From contig NW_023501044.1 of NCBI RefSeq assembly GCF_014066305.1, positions 760,001 through 824,000 on the forward strand: a DNA stretch of 64,000 bases, given 5' to 3'. Below are positions 35,201 through 50,932 of this stretch, piece by piece. This stretch comes from Letharia columbiana. Its lineage: Eukaryota > Ascomycota > Lecanoromycetes > Lecanorales > Parmeliaceae. The translations under genes were made by a program, and so were the position numbers. Positions within the stretch are counted from its first letter, which is position 1. Every line of letters begins with the position of its first letter. Below the pieces are notes generated by a model that ran no database searches, had not been told where the DNA came from, and saw only the letters and a program-made list of their open reading frames with translations.

Positions 35201-38200
35201 ATAATCTCTTCTTTATCTTCTTTAAAGTTATAATTATAATAGATATTAAGATATTAAATAATAGATTATAAAGTTTACTCTAATAAAATATCCTCTATAA
35301 AAAAGAGTTTATATTTATTATCTAGATTTAAATTAAAGTTATTAAAAATAAATACTTTATAATCTATAACTATCTATAATATTATAATAATATATTTTAT
35401 TATATCTTATTAATAATCGCGATTAATAAATATTATATATTTAATATAATATAAAGATAAATAAATTTATATTAGATTTCTAGAAATAATAAATATTCTT
35501 TTTTAAATATAATAAACTTTCTCTAATATTAATTAAATAAAAGATCTCTATATATATAACTATTAAAGCTCTATCAACTTATTTATATACTATATTATTT
35601 CTAAAAATATTTTTTTATATAAATATATCGCTAATAGTATAATATATATAAGATTTAAGAGTTTATATTAATATTACTATATTTAATATTTAATACTTTA
35701 TTATTATATACTCTTCTCTTATTATAATAATAATAACTATTTCTTAATTATAACTATAAAAGACTTTTATAATAATTATAATAAGAGAATATATTAATAA
35801 ATCTATCGCTTTAGTATATCTAGCTTTAATAAAAAAGTATATATATCTAATTTTAAGTTTTTATTCTCTTTCTTAATTATAAAGCTTTCTACTATTAAAG
35901 ACTTTAATAGCTAAAAAACCTCTTATAATCTTATATAGTCTACTCGCGATTTATTTAATTTCTTAAATTATAGATTTAATATTAGATATAATAATAGAGA
36001 TAGAATATCTTTTTTATCTTATTAGATAATTATTTTAAATAATAAAGTTAAAGAGAAAGTTAATAATTAAGCTTAATAAAAAAGAATTAATAAGAGTATT
36101 CGCTTTAGATTTCTATAATTTTAAACTTAATAATAAAGAAGCTAATTATTTATTCTTATCGCTAAAGATATTAAGATCTTTAAATAATTTAAAAAAGATA
36201 AGTAATTAAGATTCTTAAGATACTCTATTAACTTCTTTGATAGACTATATAATAATTAATATAACAATATTATATCTTAAAAAATTAAATATAATAAATA
36301 AATCTTTATTATCTTTATTATCTAAATCTCTATTACTATCTATAGCTATATATATCTATCTCTATTTATATATCTCTTTATCGAAATCGTAAGATAGTAA
36401 ATTCAATACTTATATCGTTATTTATCTTTTTTACTTATTACTCTTATTATTACTAAAGACTATAAATAAAAATATCTTATTATAAAAGTCTTTATTAGAC
36501 TATCTAAAGAAATCGCTAGAGACTATAAATAAAAGTATCTTACTATAAAAGCCTTTATTAGACTATTTAAAGAAATCTTAATTATCTTAAAAATATCTAA
36601 TAGAAAAGTTATTTAAAGAGATAAAGTTATTAATAAAAGAAAGATTATTAATAAAGAAAAGATTATTAAAAAAGCTAGTAGATATCTTATTATTAATTAT
36701 ATTATCGCGGAATATAATAAATAAAATTTAAACTTCGAAGATAATAAAGATTAATTATTATTATTAATATTTTAATTAAATACTTATAATTAATTTATCT
36801 TATAAGATCGAGATATTATTCTTTAATAAGAAATTAATAAAATAATTCTTAATAGATAATTCTAAATAAATATAAATCTATTAAAGACTTTCGAAGATTA
36901 TAGAATTAAAAGATATAATCTTATCGAAGAGTCGTAATCTTATTAAAGAGTTATATAAACTCTATTAATAAGTCTTAACGTATCTCAATAGACTATTAAT
37001 AATAATATATAATTTAAATTTATAATTTTTAATTAGATATTTAGTTATAATAGAAATATTGATTATTAATCTAGATAAACTATATAAATTATTAAGCTTC
37101 TTAGATATAATACTAAATAATATATATTATATTTTTAATATAGATTTCTTAAACTTAATTAATAGATTTATAAGTATAAAAAGTTTTAATTAAATTTATA
37201 TTTCTATAATTGTTATATATATATATAATAAGAATTTAATATAATCTATATTAAAGTTATTAACTTTTTCTCTAAAGACTATTATAGTAATCTTTAATTA
37301 TTATTAAAGTATATAGATTATAATTATAAATCGTAGAAAGAAAAGAAGAATCTCTCTATTAGAAGCTTTAAAGATATATTATAATTAAGTAATTACTATA
37401 TCTTCAATTAAAGATATTATTATAATATACTTTCTATTATAGACTTTATATTATAAACTTTTATATATTATTTATAGATAGAGAAATTAATAGAATAAAA
37501 GCTTTTAATAAAAGAGTTTAATATATTTAAAGAAGGATTTTCTCGCTCTTTTCGCTATAATAGAATATATTAAAGTATCTTATATAGTAATAAGATATAA
37601 GATCTATTCTACTTATTTCATTTAATTTAATTATATCTTCTTATTCTCTCCCTCTTCTTAAATATCTATTCTTCGAGATCGATAATAATATCTTCTATAT
37701 TATCTTTATTATTAAAGATCTATTAATTTAACCTCCGCTATTATCTACGATATAGTCTTTTTAATATTTCTTTAAATTATTTAATTATTAAAACTATTAG
37801 CGATATAATATTTATATATTTATATTACCGCGCTTAGAGTTTTTTATATATATTACGCGTATTTAAGAGCTTAGATCTAAATATCTAAATTATATATATA
37901 CTTAATTATATAAACTCTTTAATATATCTATTATAGATTTAAATTAATTAATCTTATTATATATATTATAATTAGAATCTAAATTTAATTAATATATTTA
38001 ATAAACGTTATAATAATAATATCGCGCTCTTCTATCTATTAATAAATATCGAGAATTATATAATTAATCGCGAGAAGTTAAAAGATTATAATAAGAAGTA
38101 TTATAATAATTAATAATTAATAGAAGATTAGAATCTTCTTCTAATCTCTTATAATTTATAACGAAATTAATATTTATAAAAGACTACTATAAAGAGATAT

Positions 38201-39510
38201 CTATAAAAGACTACTACGAGTTATAAAAGTCTATAATAGAAAGTCTATTATATATCTTATAGAAATAGAGATTAAAGTATATATATATCTAGCTATAAAT
38301 ATTGCGAAGTAGAGTATATAGCTTTAATATACTCTTAAGTAATTTCTAAAGTAATAGACTTAAATTCTTTATACTCGATTTTATATAAGTCATAAACTAC
38401 TTAAAAAAGAAACGCTTTTTATTAAAAGTTCTCTTTATATTAATTAATTTTAGATTCTAGATCTTATCTAAATTAGAGAGATTAATTTATATTATTAATA
38501 ATAATAACTTACGCTATATCGCTAGCGATTACTTTATTAATTTTATTTTTTTTTTAAAAATAAGAAGCTAGTTAATAAGTTTCTTCTCAAATTTAATATA
38601 TTATTCTCGCTCTTTTTTATTAAATAAATAATTAATAATAGTAGCTTTAATACGCGATAGAGAATTAAGTAATCTTACAATCTATTTTAAAAGAAATTTA
38701 ACTTTATAAAATATAGCGAATTACTAGCTTTTTTTATATCTTAATTATTTAAAAATTTTACTTAATAAAATCTATTTAATAAATAAGAATTTAATTTTTT
38801 ATAGCGCGAATAATAAGCTATAGCTTAGCTACTATATACTTATTAAAAATAAAAAATAAATCTTTATTATTTCTAAAGTGTATTTTTATAAATAATCTTT
38901 TTAATTATTACTTATTAGCGTTAAATAATTTAATAAAAAATATATAATCTAATTAGTTATTAATATTATTAGAGAATAAAAATAACGCTAATTATAATAT
39001 AGCGTAAAGTATTTAATTATAATATCAAATTAAAGATATTAATAGAGAGAGATTTTAATAGATAATATTTATTATTAATTATTAAGTTAAAGTAATTTTC
39101 TAAGCTTTTTTTTTAAAGAGTATTTACTTTAAAAGCGAATTTTATTAATCTTTATCTTTGATATAATTAATTTATTAATTTAATATTTTTAAATAATTAT
39201 AAAATTATAGCGAATCGCGAATATTATATAACTACTTATAATTATAACTTTAAAATACTACTTTTTTTTATCGAATAGCTTATATATATAATAAAGAGTT
39301 TTTATAATTATACACTTATTTATAATAGACTTTAAATATCAAATATCTTTATAATATTTATATACTTTAAAGATATTTAAGATAATAAGATTAATAGCTT
39401 TAATTTACTACAATATAAGAGCTTTAGATATTAAAATAAAAATTAATTTTATAAGAAATTAATTTTTAATAGAAATATTCTTATAAAATTTCTAAAGCTA
39501 GATTAATAGT

Positions 39511-39640
39511 TAGCGAAAGTCTATTATAGCGAAAGTCTATCTATAAAAGTCTATAGCGGAAAGTCTATAAATCTATAATAAAAGTCTATAATAGAAAGTC
39601 TATAGTAGAAAGTCTATAATAGAAAGTCTATAATAGAATA
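39511..39640. repeat. Minisatellite of GAAAGTCTATAATA-type units
   Basis: About eight or nine imperfect copies, each about 14-15 bp, carry the word AAAGTCTAT. Confidence 0.75.
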
Positions 39641-42129
39641 TATATATTAATAGAAAGAGGCTTATCTATAAGAGATAGCTAATAATAATCTATATTTTCT
39701 TTAGATCGATATAGTTTATTAGAAAGTAAACCTATAAGTAAGACTATAAATAAAATTTAATAATTATCTTTATCGCTATTAACTATTAAAACTTAAGCTA
39801 TTAAAATAGATTTATATTAGATATATAAAAGATAATTCTTATTATTATATTAAGATATATAAAATAAATAATATAAATTCTTCAAGATCTTTTTATTAAT
39901 AGTCTTTATTATCGAAGTATAACTACTACGCATTAAATTTTATTATTATTATATTATTTTATAATTAATATTAAATAATATCTATTTTCTAATTATATAT
40001 AACTTTATTAAATTAAATCTTTTAATTATAATTTATAATATAAGTAATAATTTATTTAGCTAGTTTAAGACTTTTCTTAAAAAGCTCTTATATTATTATT
40101 CTTTTAAATTAACTTATTAATAAGCTATACTTTTTAAAATCTACTTTTTAATATTAAACTTTCTAACTTTATTCTTAATCGCTATTATTTAAATATTTAT
40201 TAAAATCTTAATCTTAATATTATCTTTATTCTTCTTATTAATATTATAATTAAATTTAAACTTCTAATTATTTAACTATATAACTTTTATTTATTTATTA
40301 AATTATATTATCTCTTAATTATAAATAATATTTAATAAAAAGTTAATAATAAATCTAATTTAGATAAGTTACTTATTTTTAGAAGATAAAGATAATAAAG
40401 AAGTAAGTTAAGAGAGGGGTTATAGAAGACTATAATAATATACTATCTTACTCGAGATTAATATATCTATAAAAGAGTACTTTCTAAAGATATCTATTAA
40501 ATAAGTATTTATTAAATAATCTAATAGATTTAAAATTAAAGGTTATAATATATTATTAATTTATTATAAATTAATTAAAAGTCTATATATAAATAAATAC
40601 TCGCTAAAGACTATAATAGCTAAGATACTTATTAAACACTCTAACTTACTCTCTATAAAAGAGTCTTATATATCTTCTAATAAAAGGCGTCTAGAGAGAG
40701 TTTAATTATACTTCTTATATTTAATAAATAATTAAACTCTTAAATTAATTTATATTAATAAAAGTTCTTTATTAAAAAATAATTTTAAAGTACTCTTAAT
40801 ATTAATATAATAAATATTATATATTATATAAATATAATAATCTATTTAATTTTAATTAGATTTATTAAAAAATAAAGTTAAAAACTTATTAGACTCTTAA
40901 TTACTTTTTAATAAATATATACTTCTTAACTATAATAAATTATAGCCCTTATTTATAAGATATATTTATATATTTTATAACTTTTTATTATAATAGTATT
41001 TAGATATAAATATAGATTTTAAAATATAATTTAAATCGATTACTTTTAATAAAGCGTTTTATTTTATTTATATTTATAAATTCTAATTCTATATAAAGAT
41101 CTTTATACTTATAAAAAGCTAGCTCTTTCTTATAAACTTTAATTAATAAGAATATTATTATAATTATAGAAGGCTTTAGATATAAAATAATAGAATAAAT
41201 AAATTAATTTATAGAGTATTTATCTATCTATATAAGACTTTAATTAAATTAAATTATAGTCTTATATAAAGTAAGTTATAATAATAATATTAAAGTAAGA
41301 TAATTAAGAACTTATAAAATTAAGATTTTAAGAACTAATAAAATTTATTTTATATCTTTTTTATAAAGAGTAAATTTATAATTAAGATAGATATAGAAAT
41401 TAAGTAACGTATAAATAAGTAATAACTCTTATTTTATATATATAGAGAGAGGCTTATAATTATACTTTTATAATTTTATAATAATATTTAATTTAATCGA
41501 TAGATTACTCTATAGTAATCTTCTATAATAAGACTTATATTTTTAAATATATTATTATTTATTAATCTACTTATTTTTCTTAAGTTATAATTAAAACTAT
41601 AAGAATTAAAGAAGAATATAAAAATATATTTAGATATTTTATAAGAGAGATAAAGAGATTAGATAAGTTTTAATATTAAAGTCTATCGCGATATTTAATT
41701 TAGTCTAGAGATATACTTTTTTATAATTCTTTTATATTAAAATATATAATTTATCTAAATTTCTCTCTTCTTTAATTATTATAGCTATAGAAATATTTTA
41801 TTAATTACTTTTATAATAATAGATAAATTAATTATTTAGCGTAGATTATAGATATTAAACTTTTAATAGTTTAAGTCTAGATCTAGAATATATAATATTA
41901 TATTTAAGAGATCTCTTATTTAAAATAGCGAGTCTAGAAATAAACTAATAAGAATTATATTTTAATATAATAAATATTAATATAAATAATCTCTTAACAA
42001 GTTAAATATAGAAGAGATTAATATATATATTTTTATATAGTAATTTTACTAAAAGTAATATATTATCTAATACTTTTATAGCTCTAAACTAATAATTTTT
42101 CTAGATTAAAAAATTTAATATCTAGATTA

Positions 42130-42360
42130 TATTATAGACTTTTAAATATTTATATATAAAGTCTTTTATAGCTATTATATAGCCTATATTAAAGACTTTA
42201 AAGATTTTATATCTAAAGTCTTTTATAGCTATTATATAGCCTATATTAAAGACTTTAAAGATCTTATATCTAAAGTCTATTATAGCTACTACATAGTCTA
42301 TATTAAAGACTTTTAAATCTTTATATATAAAGCCTACTATAACTATTATTAAGCCTTTTA
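42130..42360. repeat. 57-bp tandem repeat, about 4 copies
   Basis: The motif AAAGTCTTTTATAGCTATTA and its variants recur at 42,158, 42,215, 42,272 and 42,329. The spacing is exactly 57 bp, or 19 codons. It could be the relic of a repeat within a transposon protein, now full of stops. Confidence 0.8.
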
Positions 42361-43449
42361 TTATTAAATTTATAAATATAACTTTAAAGATTTTAATAGA
42401 AAATATATAATATATTATAAGTATAGAGGATAATAAGACTCTTAATAGAAAGAAGAGAAGTTAAAGTAATTTAATAATAATATTAATATCTAAAAGTAAT
42501 TTATAGAGTTAGATAAATAAATATAATATTATTATAAATTAATTTAATACTATAAAAAGAAGAATTAAAGATTTTATATATTTATTAAAATTTAAAATAA
42601 AGATTTTCTCTTAATTAAATCTATTAATTAAACACTATTTTTTTATCTTTCTATTAAATACTTATATAAATAAATTTATTTAAATTATCTTTTTAGATAT
42701 AAAAAGTAATTATTAAATATATAGAGAGGCTAAATATTATATTTAATATTTATATAAGATATAAAAAAATAAGATTTTTAAATAAGCGCTATAGTAAATA
42801 TAGCGATAAATTAAAAGTATTATAGATCTAAAGCGTTAAGCGCTATACTTAAAATTATTAATATTTATAAATATTAAAATAAAGATTTATAAGAAGTATA
42901 ATTTTAAATAGCTAAAGAGTATATTTAGATTTAAAATTAAAGTAGTAAATTTCGAGATAATTATCGAAGATAGACTAAGATTTCTTAAATATAAATTCTT
43001 TATTATATCTATTTATAGATTTATTAAAGTCTATTATAAATATAATAACTAATTATTTTACTATCTAGATATCTTTTTATAACTTATTATATATTCTTAT
43101 TTAATAAAGCTATATCTTAAAGAATTTAATTAATTTATTACTAATAAAGTATATATATAAATATCTTTTAAATCTATTTAACGCTCTTTATTAAAAGAGT
43201 AAATTTAAATATTAATTACTTAATTTTTATTTTAAATATATAATATCTTATAGCGTATAATATAAGAAATATTTAAAGATTAATATTAATTAGAATTTAA
43301 ATATAATTATAAAAGAATCTAATATTAATATAAATAAGAATTAAATATTAGATATTAATAATAATAAAAAGAATAATAAAATAATCTTTAATAATAAAGA
43401 AGATAATAATAGCGATTAATAATAATATATTAAAGACTTTAATAATTTA

Positions 43450-43550
43450 TATATAACTTTATTATCTATAACTTTATTATCTATATTATAACTTTATTAT
43501 CTATAACTTTACTATCTATAACTTTACTATCTATTACTTTATCTATAACT
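43450..43550. repeat. 15-bp tandem repeat (ATAACTTTATTATCT), about 6-7 copies
   Basis: Near-perfect consecutive copies are visible, with one partial unit in the middle. Confidence 0.75.
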
Positions 43551-43954
43551 TTAATTAATATATATTTATTTCTCTAATATAATACTATATATTTTAATAT
43601 TAATTTAAGACTTTATAGAAGAATATAATAAGATATTATATATAGAGAGTACTATAGCTTTAATCTATATAGAGTATAATTATATATATTAAAGACTTCG
43701 ATAAATTATATTATCTATAAATACTATATTAAACTATTTATAATTATAAATAACTTTAAAAAGTACTTTATTAACTTTAATATTAAATCTAATAATTAAT
43801 TATTAAATAACTAATAGATTATAATTAAGAAATTATAAAACTTTATACTTATTTTTTAATCGTTAATTAACCGCTAATTAATCGTTAACTAACGATTATA
43901 TATCTTAAATAGTTATTAAATCGTTATATAATCGTTAATTAATAGATTTAGATC

Positions 43955-44053
43955 TACGCGAATCTATATATTTATATATTAAATTAATAATTGACTATAT
44001 ATATAAATTTAAGATTTTCTAGTTTATGCTCTATCTTATTCTATTATATATAT
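43955..44053 (-). mobile_element. E-family element, terminal fragment
   Basis: The segment ends in TTTATGCTCTATCTTATTCT followed by ATTATATATATTAAT. It aligns with the matching termini of E copies at 50,933, 60,513 and 63,037. The rest of the element is not recognisable upstream, so this is a truncated or heavily mutated copy. Confidence 0.55.
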
Positions 44054-47000
44054 TAATATATTATTAAATAGTATTTATATATATAAGAGAATAGTAGATT
44101 ATATTAAAGGCTTTTATAAGATATATAAATAAAAATATAAAGCGATTTTAGTTATCTAATTAATATATTTATTATTATTATTTATTTAAAAATAATAAAT
44201 TATAGAGTATAGTAGTTTAACTCTTAATTTATTAAATATAGCTTTTTATAATTCTAATAAAAATTTAAAATCTCTATTAAATAATAAGATCTTTAATATT
44301 TTTAATTATTTATATCGAGATAATTTAGTAGAATAATAGTCTACTCTTTAATATCTTAAATAAATTTATTAGAAATATAAATAGTTTATTTTATAAATTT
44401 ATTTATAATAATTATTATATAATTAAATTTTTTTATTAAATAATAATATAGTAAGAATAAAATTAAATATTAAGATATAGAAAGATAGAGTAAAACTCTC
44501 TATAGACTATAGATAATTATAAGACTTATAATAATAAATTTATAATATTAAATACTTAAAATAGTATTTAATATAGCTATAAAGATATTTAAATAATTCT
44601 TATATATATTATAATTTAAAGATTATATTAAAAGATCTTTCGAAATCTAAATAACTATTTTTATAAATAATTTTTAAAAATATTTTTAATTAACAATTAA
44701 GATATATATAATTATTTTAAATTAATAAATTTATTTTTATAAAAAAGTATTTTAAAGTTTATAATACTATAAATAAAAGAAAGCTTAATACTCTTATACT
44801 TTATTATTAACTTTATATTAATATTAATAATATTAATAATTCTTATTTAATATAAATCTATATTATATTTAATAAAAAGCTTATTATAAAAAAAAATTAT
44901 TTATCTCTATTACGATAGTAAAGTAATTATAAATATTATTATAATTTATTATTTATATAATATAGATATATAAAATATTAAGCTTTAAGTAATTTTTAAA
45001 TAATATTAATTTATTAATATTAATAAGATATAAAGAAAGTATCTAATATAATATATTCTTTATTAGATTTATATTTTATATCGAAATAAAATTAGGCAAA
45101 AAATTAAGAAATATATATTAATTATATATTTAATTTTATTATAAATATTATAAAAGTAATAGAAGATTATTTTATAATATCGAGAATAATTAAATAATTA
45201 ATTTAAATAATAATAAATCGCTTAGATAATTCTATAAGATATTAAATCTTTTTAATAATTTATATAAATTCTACTATCTTAAATTTTATAAATTAATAAT
45301 TCTTTTTAATAAAAATTAATATTTTTAATAAATATATAATTAATTTTATAATAATTCTAGATAATTACTTAATATTAGTTATAATAATATATTTTTTTTA
45401 ATATAAAATATTTATATACTAAAATTCTATTCTTTAAAGATATTAAAATCTATTTATAAATTTTTATTTAAATTAAAATATATAAGTAATAAAGGCCTAT
45501 TTAAAGCTTTCTATAGACTTTTAAAACTTTAATTCTTTTATAAAGAAGTTTTTAATAGATAAAGCTTAAAGAAGTAAATATAATATAAATTATTTTTAAT
45601 AAATATTTCTTTAAATAAATAAGTTTTTAATATTTATAGAGAATTAATAAGTTATATATAATAATAAATTAAGCTTTTTAAATAGCTTATTAATTTAAAA
45701 TAATATTTAAAATTATTAAATATATTAGAATAGATAATCTTATTAATAGCTTTTAACTTATTTTTAATTATTATTATATTAAAAGAATTAACTTAATAAT
45801 CTAATAAATTAATATTAAAAGATTTTAAAAAGATTTTTATAAATATAATAATAATATTATACTTAATTAAGATTTAAAATAATTTTTATAAATATATAAT
45901 ATACTTCTTTAAGATTTTAAAGTTTAATATAATATTATCGATATATATTTAAATAAAATCTTTAATAAATTAAAGAATTTTATTAATCTATTATTATATA
46001 TAAGTTATAGAATTTATATATTCTATAATTAATATATTAAAAGTCTCTTAATTTTAATAAGAAACTATAATAAATATATAGCGATTATTATAATAAATAA
46101 GTTATTAATAAAAAAAGATATTATATTAAATATAGATAAATAAATATATTTTAATAATTTTATTATAATATTTAATTATAATAATATAAAGTAAATATTT
46201 AAAATAATAAGATTATTAAGGCCTCTAATACTTACTATAACTCTTCTCTTTTATTTATTATTTAATAATATTTTTTTAATTATAAATATAAAATAATTAA
46301 ATAAAATAAACTTAATAATATATTTAAATTTATTTTATTATTATAAATTATTAAATATATTATTAATTATTACTTTATTATTAATATCTAAAAAATAAAT
46401 TTTAATATAATTTAATTTTAATAATTTAATTTATTAATTATCGCGTAATATAATCTTTATTTAATTATAATTAAATACTTTAATAAAGTCTTTATCTCTC
46501 TATAAAATAGAAAATTTATTAATTAAATTTATTAGAATCTAAGTATTATATTTATTATTATAAATTATAATATTATTTAATAATTTAATCTTTTTAATAA
46601 AATTTAATTAAGATATAATAGTACTATAAATAAACTATAAAAAACTATTAATTATATTTATTAATACTATTATAATAAAAGTAATTATTTTCTTAATTTA
46701 ATTATTTATAATAGATTTATCTATAAAAAACTTTAGCGAAGATTCTATAAAGAAGATATTTTTATAATTAATTTTATATAATATATTTAAATAAAGTTTC
46801 TTAAAAATTTAAATAACTTAATTAATTTTATTTTTAATTAAAATTTTAATAATATATAAATCTATAAGATAAGTATATAGAGTTAAGTTTTATTATACTA
46901 TTAGTTTAAAAATATAATCTCTCTTAAATAATTCTTTAAAAAAGTTAATAAATATTATAATATTAATATAAAATATTATAATTAAAATCTTATAAGTATA

Positions 47001-47170
47001 AATAATATATTTCTAATATAAATTATATTATTAATTAATAATATATAATAATAATAATATAGCTATTAATATATACTTTAACTTAAATAATATTAAATAT
47101 AATCTTCTTAAGATTTATAATATTATTCTCTAATAATATATAGACTTTTAAACTATTAATAAAATAGATT

Positions 47171-49140
47171 ATTCGAATTACGTAACTCTTAGCGTCTTAG
47201 CGATTATGTGATATAATTATATAATACGTCTTAGTATATCTATATCTAGTCGTTCTTTTCTTTTATAGAACTCTCTAGTTAATATAACTAAGTATTCTAT
47301 CTTATATTTTAATAAATTATAAACTTAAGCTTTATTTAATAATTATTTTAGTTATTTTATAATTTATCTATTATCTATCGTAGTTATAATTACTTTTAAT
47401 ATATTTATTATATTAATATTTATTAAATAATAATAATTATAATCGTAAAGAATCTCTTTTATTAACCTTTCATAATATAAGTATTTTCTACTTTAAGATA
47501 ATTATTATAATTAGACGATATGCGTTAAATATTATAATATTAGCCCCTTCGACTATCGTATAATATATCGCGTATTATTAAGGCTAGTAATTATCAGCTA
47601 CTATTAGCCATCTATTTTATATATATAAATATTCATATATCTTATAAATTAATAATTAGTCTTTTAGTTATAATTATTTAATTTCTAATATATCTAATAT
47701 TCTACTTTTAATATTAAATACGCTTTTAATTAAAAAGATAAAGATCGAGAGTAAGAGGGGCTATATCGAAATTATTAATATATTAATATATTATATTAAT
47801 AATTTAATATATAGACTCTTATATCGCCTCTAATATAAGATAATTTTAAGTAAGTTAAAGTATATCGTATTTAATTATATAATATCGAAGCTATTATATA
47901 TTATAATAGAATATTATATACTTATATCTTTTTATTATATAGCTATTATAACTATTAAAATATTATTAATTTTTCTATATTAAATAAAATACGCTAAAGA
48001 TAAAAGATAATATATTTTTATTCTTATATTTCGCTATATTAAAAATTAATAATAAGCGATTAAACTCTAATATCTCGTTATATAATTTTTATAATAAAAG
48101 TTAAAATCTAGTCTAAGATAACGATATAATATTAAAAAAGAAAATAATCTATATCTCGCGTACTAAGTATATTAATATATAAAGAGAAATTACTCTCTAA
48201 TATAGCGATTAAAAAATAATTACTCTTTATATTTATAAAAATAAGATAATTATTAGAATTCGAATTATATAACTCTTAGCGTCTTAACGATTATATAATA
48301 TAGTTACGTAATATATCTTAATATATTTATATCTAATTACTCTTTTCTTCTATAGAACTCTCTAGTTAATATAATTAAATATTCTATCTTATATTTTAAT
48401 AGATTATAAACCTAAACTCTACTTAATAATTATTTTAATTATTTTATAATTTATCTATTATCTATTATAGCTATAGCTATTTCTAGCGTATTTATTATAT
48501 TAATATTTATTAAATAATAATAATTATAATCGCGGAGAATCTCTTTTATTAATCTTTATAATATAAGTATTTCTTATTTTAAAATAGTTATTCTAATTAA
48601 ACGATATATATTAAATATACTTTTAATAAGAAGAATAAGAGTTATAAATAAGAGAGGCTATATTAAAATTATTAATATATTAATATATTATATTAATAAT
48701 TTAGTATATAGACTTTTATATTATTTTTAATATAAGATAATTTTAGATAAGTTAAAGTATATCGTATTTAATTATATAATATTAAAACTATTATACGTCG
48801 TAATAAAATATTATATATCTATATCTTTTTATTATATAATCGCTATAACTATTAAAATATTATTAATTTCTCTATATTAAATAAAATACGCTAAAGATAA
48901 AAATAATATATTTTTATTCTTATATTTTACTATATTAAAAATTAATAATAAGTAATTAAACTCTAATATTTCGTTATATAATTTCTATAATAGAAATTAA
49001 AATTTAATTTAAAATAACGACGTAACGCTAAAAGAGAAAATAATTTATATCTTATATATTAAATATATTAATATATAAAGAAAAATTATCTTTTAATATA
49101 GCGATTAAAAAGTAATTACTCTTTATATTTATATTTATAA
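47171..49140. repeat. Two tandem copies of an approximately 0.89-kb unit
   Basis: The unit begins ATTCGAATTA..., with CTCTTAGCGTCTTA shortly after. Copy 1 runs 47,171-48,257 and copy 2 runs 48,258-49,140. Copy 1 is longer because of the 184-bp solo LTR and its 5-bp duplication; without them both units are about 0.88-0.90 kb. Only the first ~140 bp of the same unit recurs at 56,691. The unit may be an LTR or untranslated part of the larger X-Z repeat that follows. Confidence 0.75.
47530..47713. mobile_element. Solo LTR of the miniature LTR element (inverted)
   Basis: This is the reverse complement of the 184-bp LTR at 30,989 and exactly the same length. It is flanked by TTAAA on both sides (47,525-47,529 and 47,714-47,718). 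The tandem sister copy near 48,610 reads straight through a single TTAAA, which is the empty site. Confidence 0.88.
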
Positions 49141-50932
49141 AATAATCTTATAAAGAAGTTTTAATTAAATTTAATAAGTAAGTAAAGCGAAATTATAAGT
49201 AATCTCGTATTTAATCTTAATTAATTTCTTTAATAGAAGAGTTAATTAATAAATAGTATTATATTATAAATATAATAAAAGATAATTAAAATAATCGCGA
49301 TAATAATATAAAGAATAAAATTTAATTAAACTTTCTTTTAAATATAAAGAGAGATAATATTTTATTAAGTAATTATATATTTATATTATATTTTCCCTTA
49401 ATATCTATAAATTAAAGCTTATCTTTTTAAAATATTATAAATTATATTATAAATTATAATATAAAATTTTTTTTAAATAACGCTTTAAGTTATATTAAGC
49501 TAATTTTAAAGCTTAATAAAACTTTTTTTATATACTTTAAATAATTATAAATATTTTAAATATAAATAATATCGATAATAAGTATACTTTAATTTCTTAT
49601 ATTAATTCTATTATTATATTAAATTAATTTATTTTTAAATTATTATTAAAGCTAATCTTAGATAAAAAGCTTTTTAAATTTATAATAAAATTAATTTTAT
49701 TAATATCGCTTATTCTATTTATTTTATTAAATCTTATAATATTATAAATCTTATTTTTAAATTTAAACTTTTATTAAAGCTTTATTCTATTAAGTTTTAA
49801 AAATTAAATTAATTTTTTATAAATAGTATTATATCTAAATATATCGATATTAAGCTTTTAATTAATTTAAATTAATTCTATTAAATTTCTATATTTAAAA
49901 GCGCTTTTAATTATTATAAATAAAAGCGAGATATATAAGATTTCTTTATTCTATTAGATCTTTAATATTATATTAAAATTAATATAATTTAATTAATCTT
50001 TTATTTAGCAATTATTATAAAAACTATAATTAAATAATAATTTATAAAAAATATTTTTTAAGATTATTATTAATATAAATATTATAATATAAATTAGAGT
50101 ATATTATAAACTCTATATTATAATAAAAACTCGCTATAAGAATAATTTATACGATTTTATTAAAAGTTATATTAATACTATAATTATCTAAAAGAATTTA
50201 AAAAAAATATATATCTCGCGAATTAAATATTTTTAGCTCTATTATTTAAAGACTAAAGTCTCTTACTTTTACTATTTATAAAAATAAATTATAAATCTAT
50301 ATTAATTAATTTATTAATCTATTATATAAGATTAATAATCTATTTAAAAAAATTTCTTTTTATTATTAATAAGAATTAAAAGATTTATTATTTTTATAAG
50401 AGTTTAGATAATTAATATACTTAATATTATAAGATTTATAATTAAAATTATAACTCTTATAATAAAAATAGATCTTTTAAATTTATATTAATCTATATTA
50501 AAATATAATAATTTAATACTATTTTTAATTTTATTAATTTTATTAAATTCTTTAATATTTATATAATAGCTATCTATATTAAAATAAATATTTTTATTTT
50601 TATTTCTATAATATTTATATTAATTAAATATTATATTTAAAATAATATTAATTTTATTAACTCTTATATTTAAATATAAATTTATAAATTCTATATTATT
50701 TATAATAAAAACTTTTATTTTATTAAGAAATACTTCGAATAATTAAAGCGTAAGCGCGCTTATAAAGAATCTTAAATTTTTAAAAATAAAGATTATAATA
50801 ATTATAATAATTAAAAAAAAAAAAAAAAAATATTAATATTAATATTAATATTAATATTAAATTTAAATTTAAAAAATTTAAAAAGAAGAAAAATTAATTT
50901 TTTAATATTAAAGTAGTTATTATAACTATTTA
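49141..50932 (+). repeat. Repeat segment X, copy 1
   Basis: The 1.79-kb segment starts AATAATCTTATAAAGAAG and is collinear with 56,834-58,628, with scattered C/T and G/A differences. Near the right end there is a run of TATTAA units. It is RIP-degraded and no open frame remains. The E element at 50,933 interrupts the repeat between X and Z. Confidence 0.8.
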
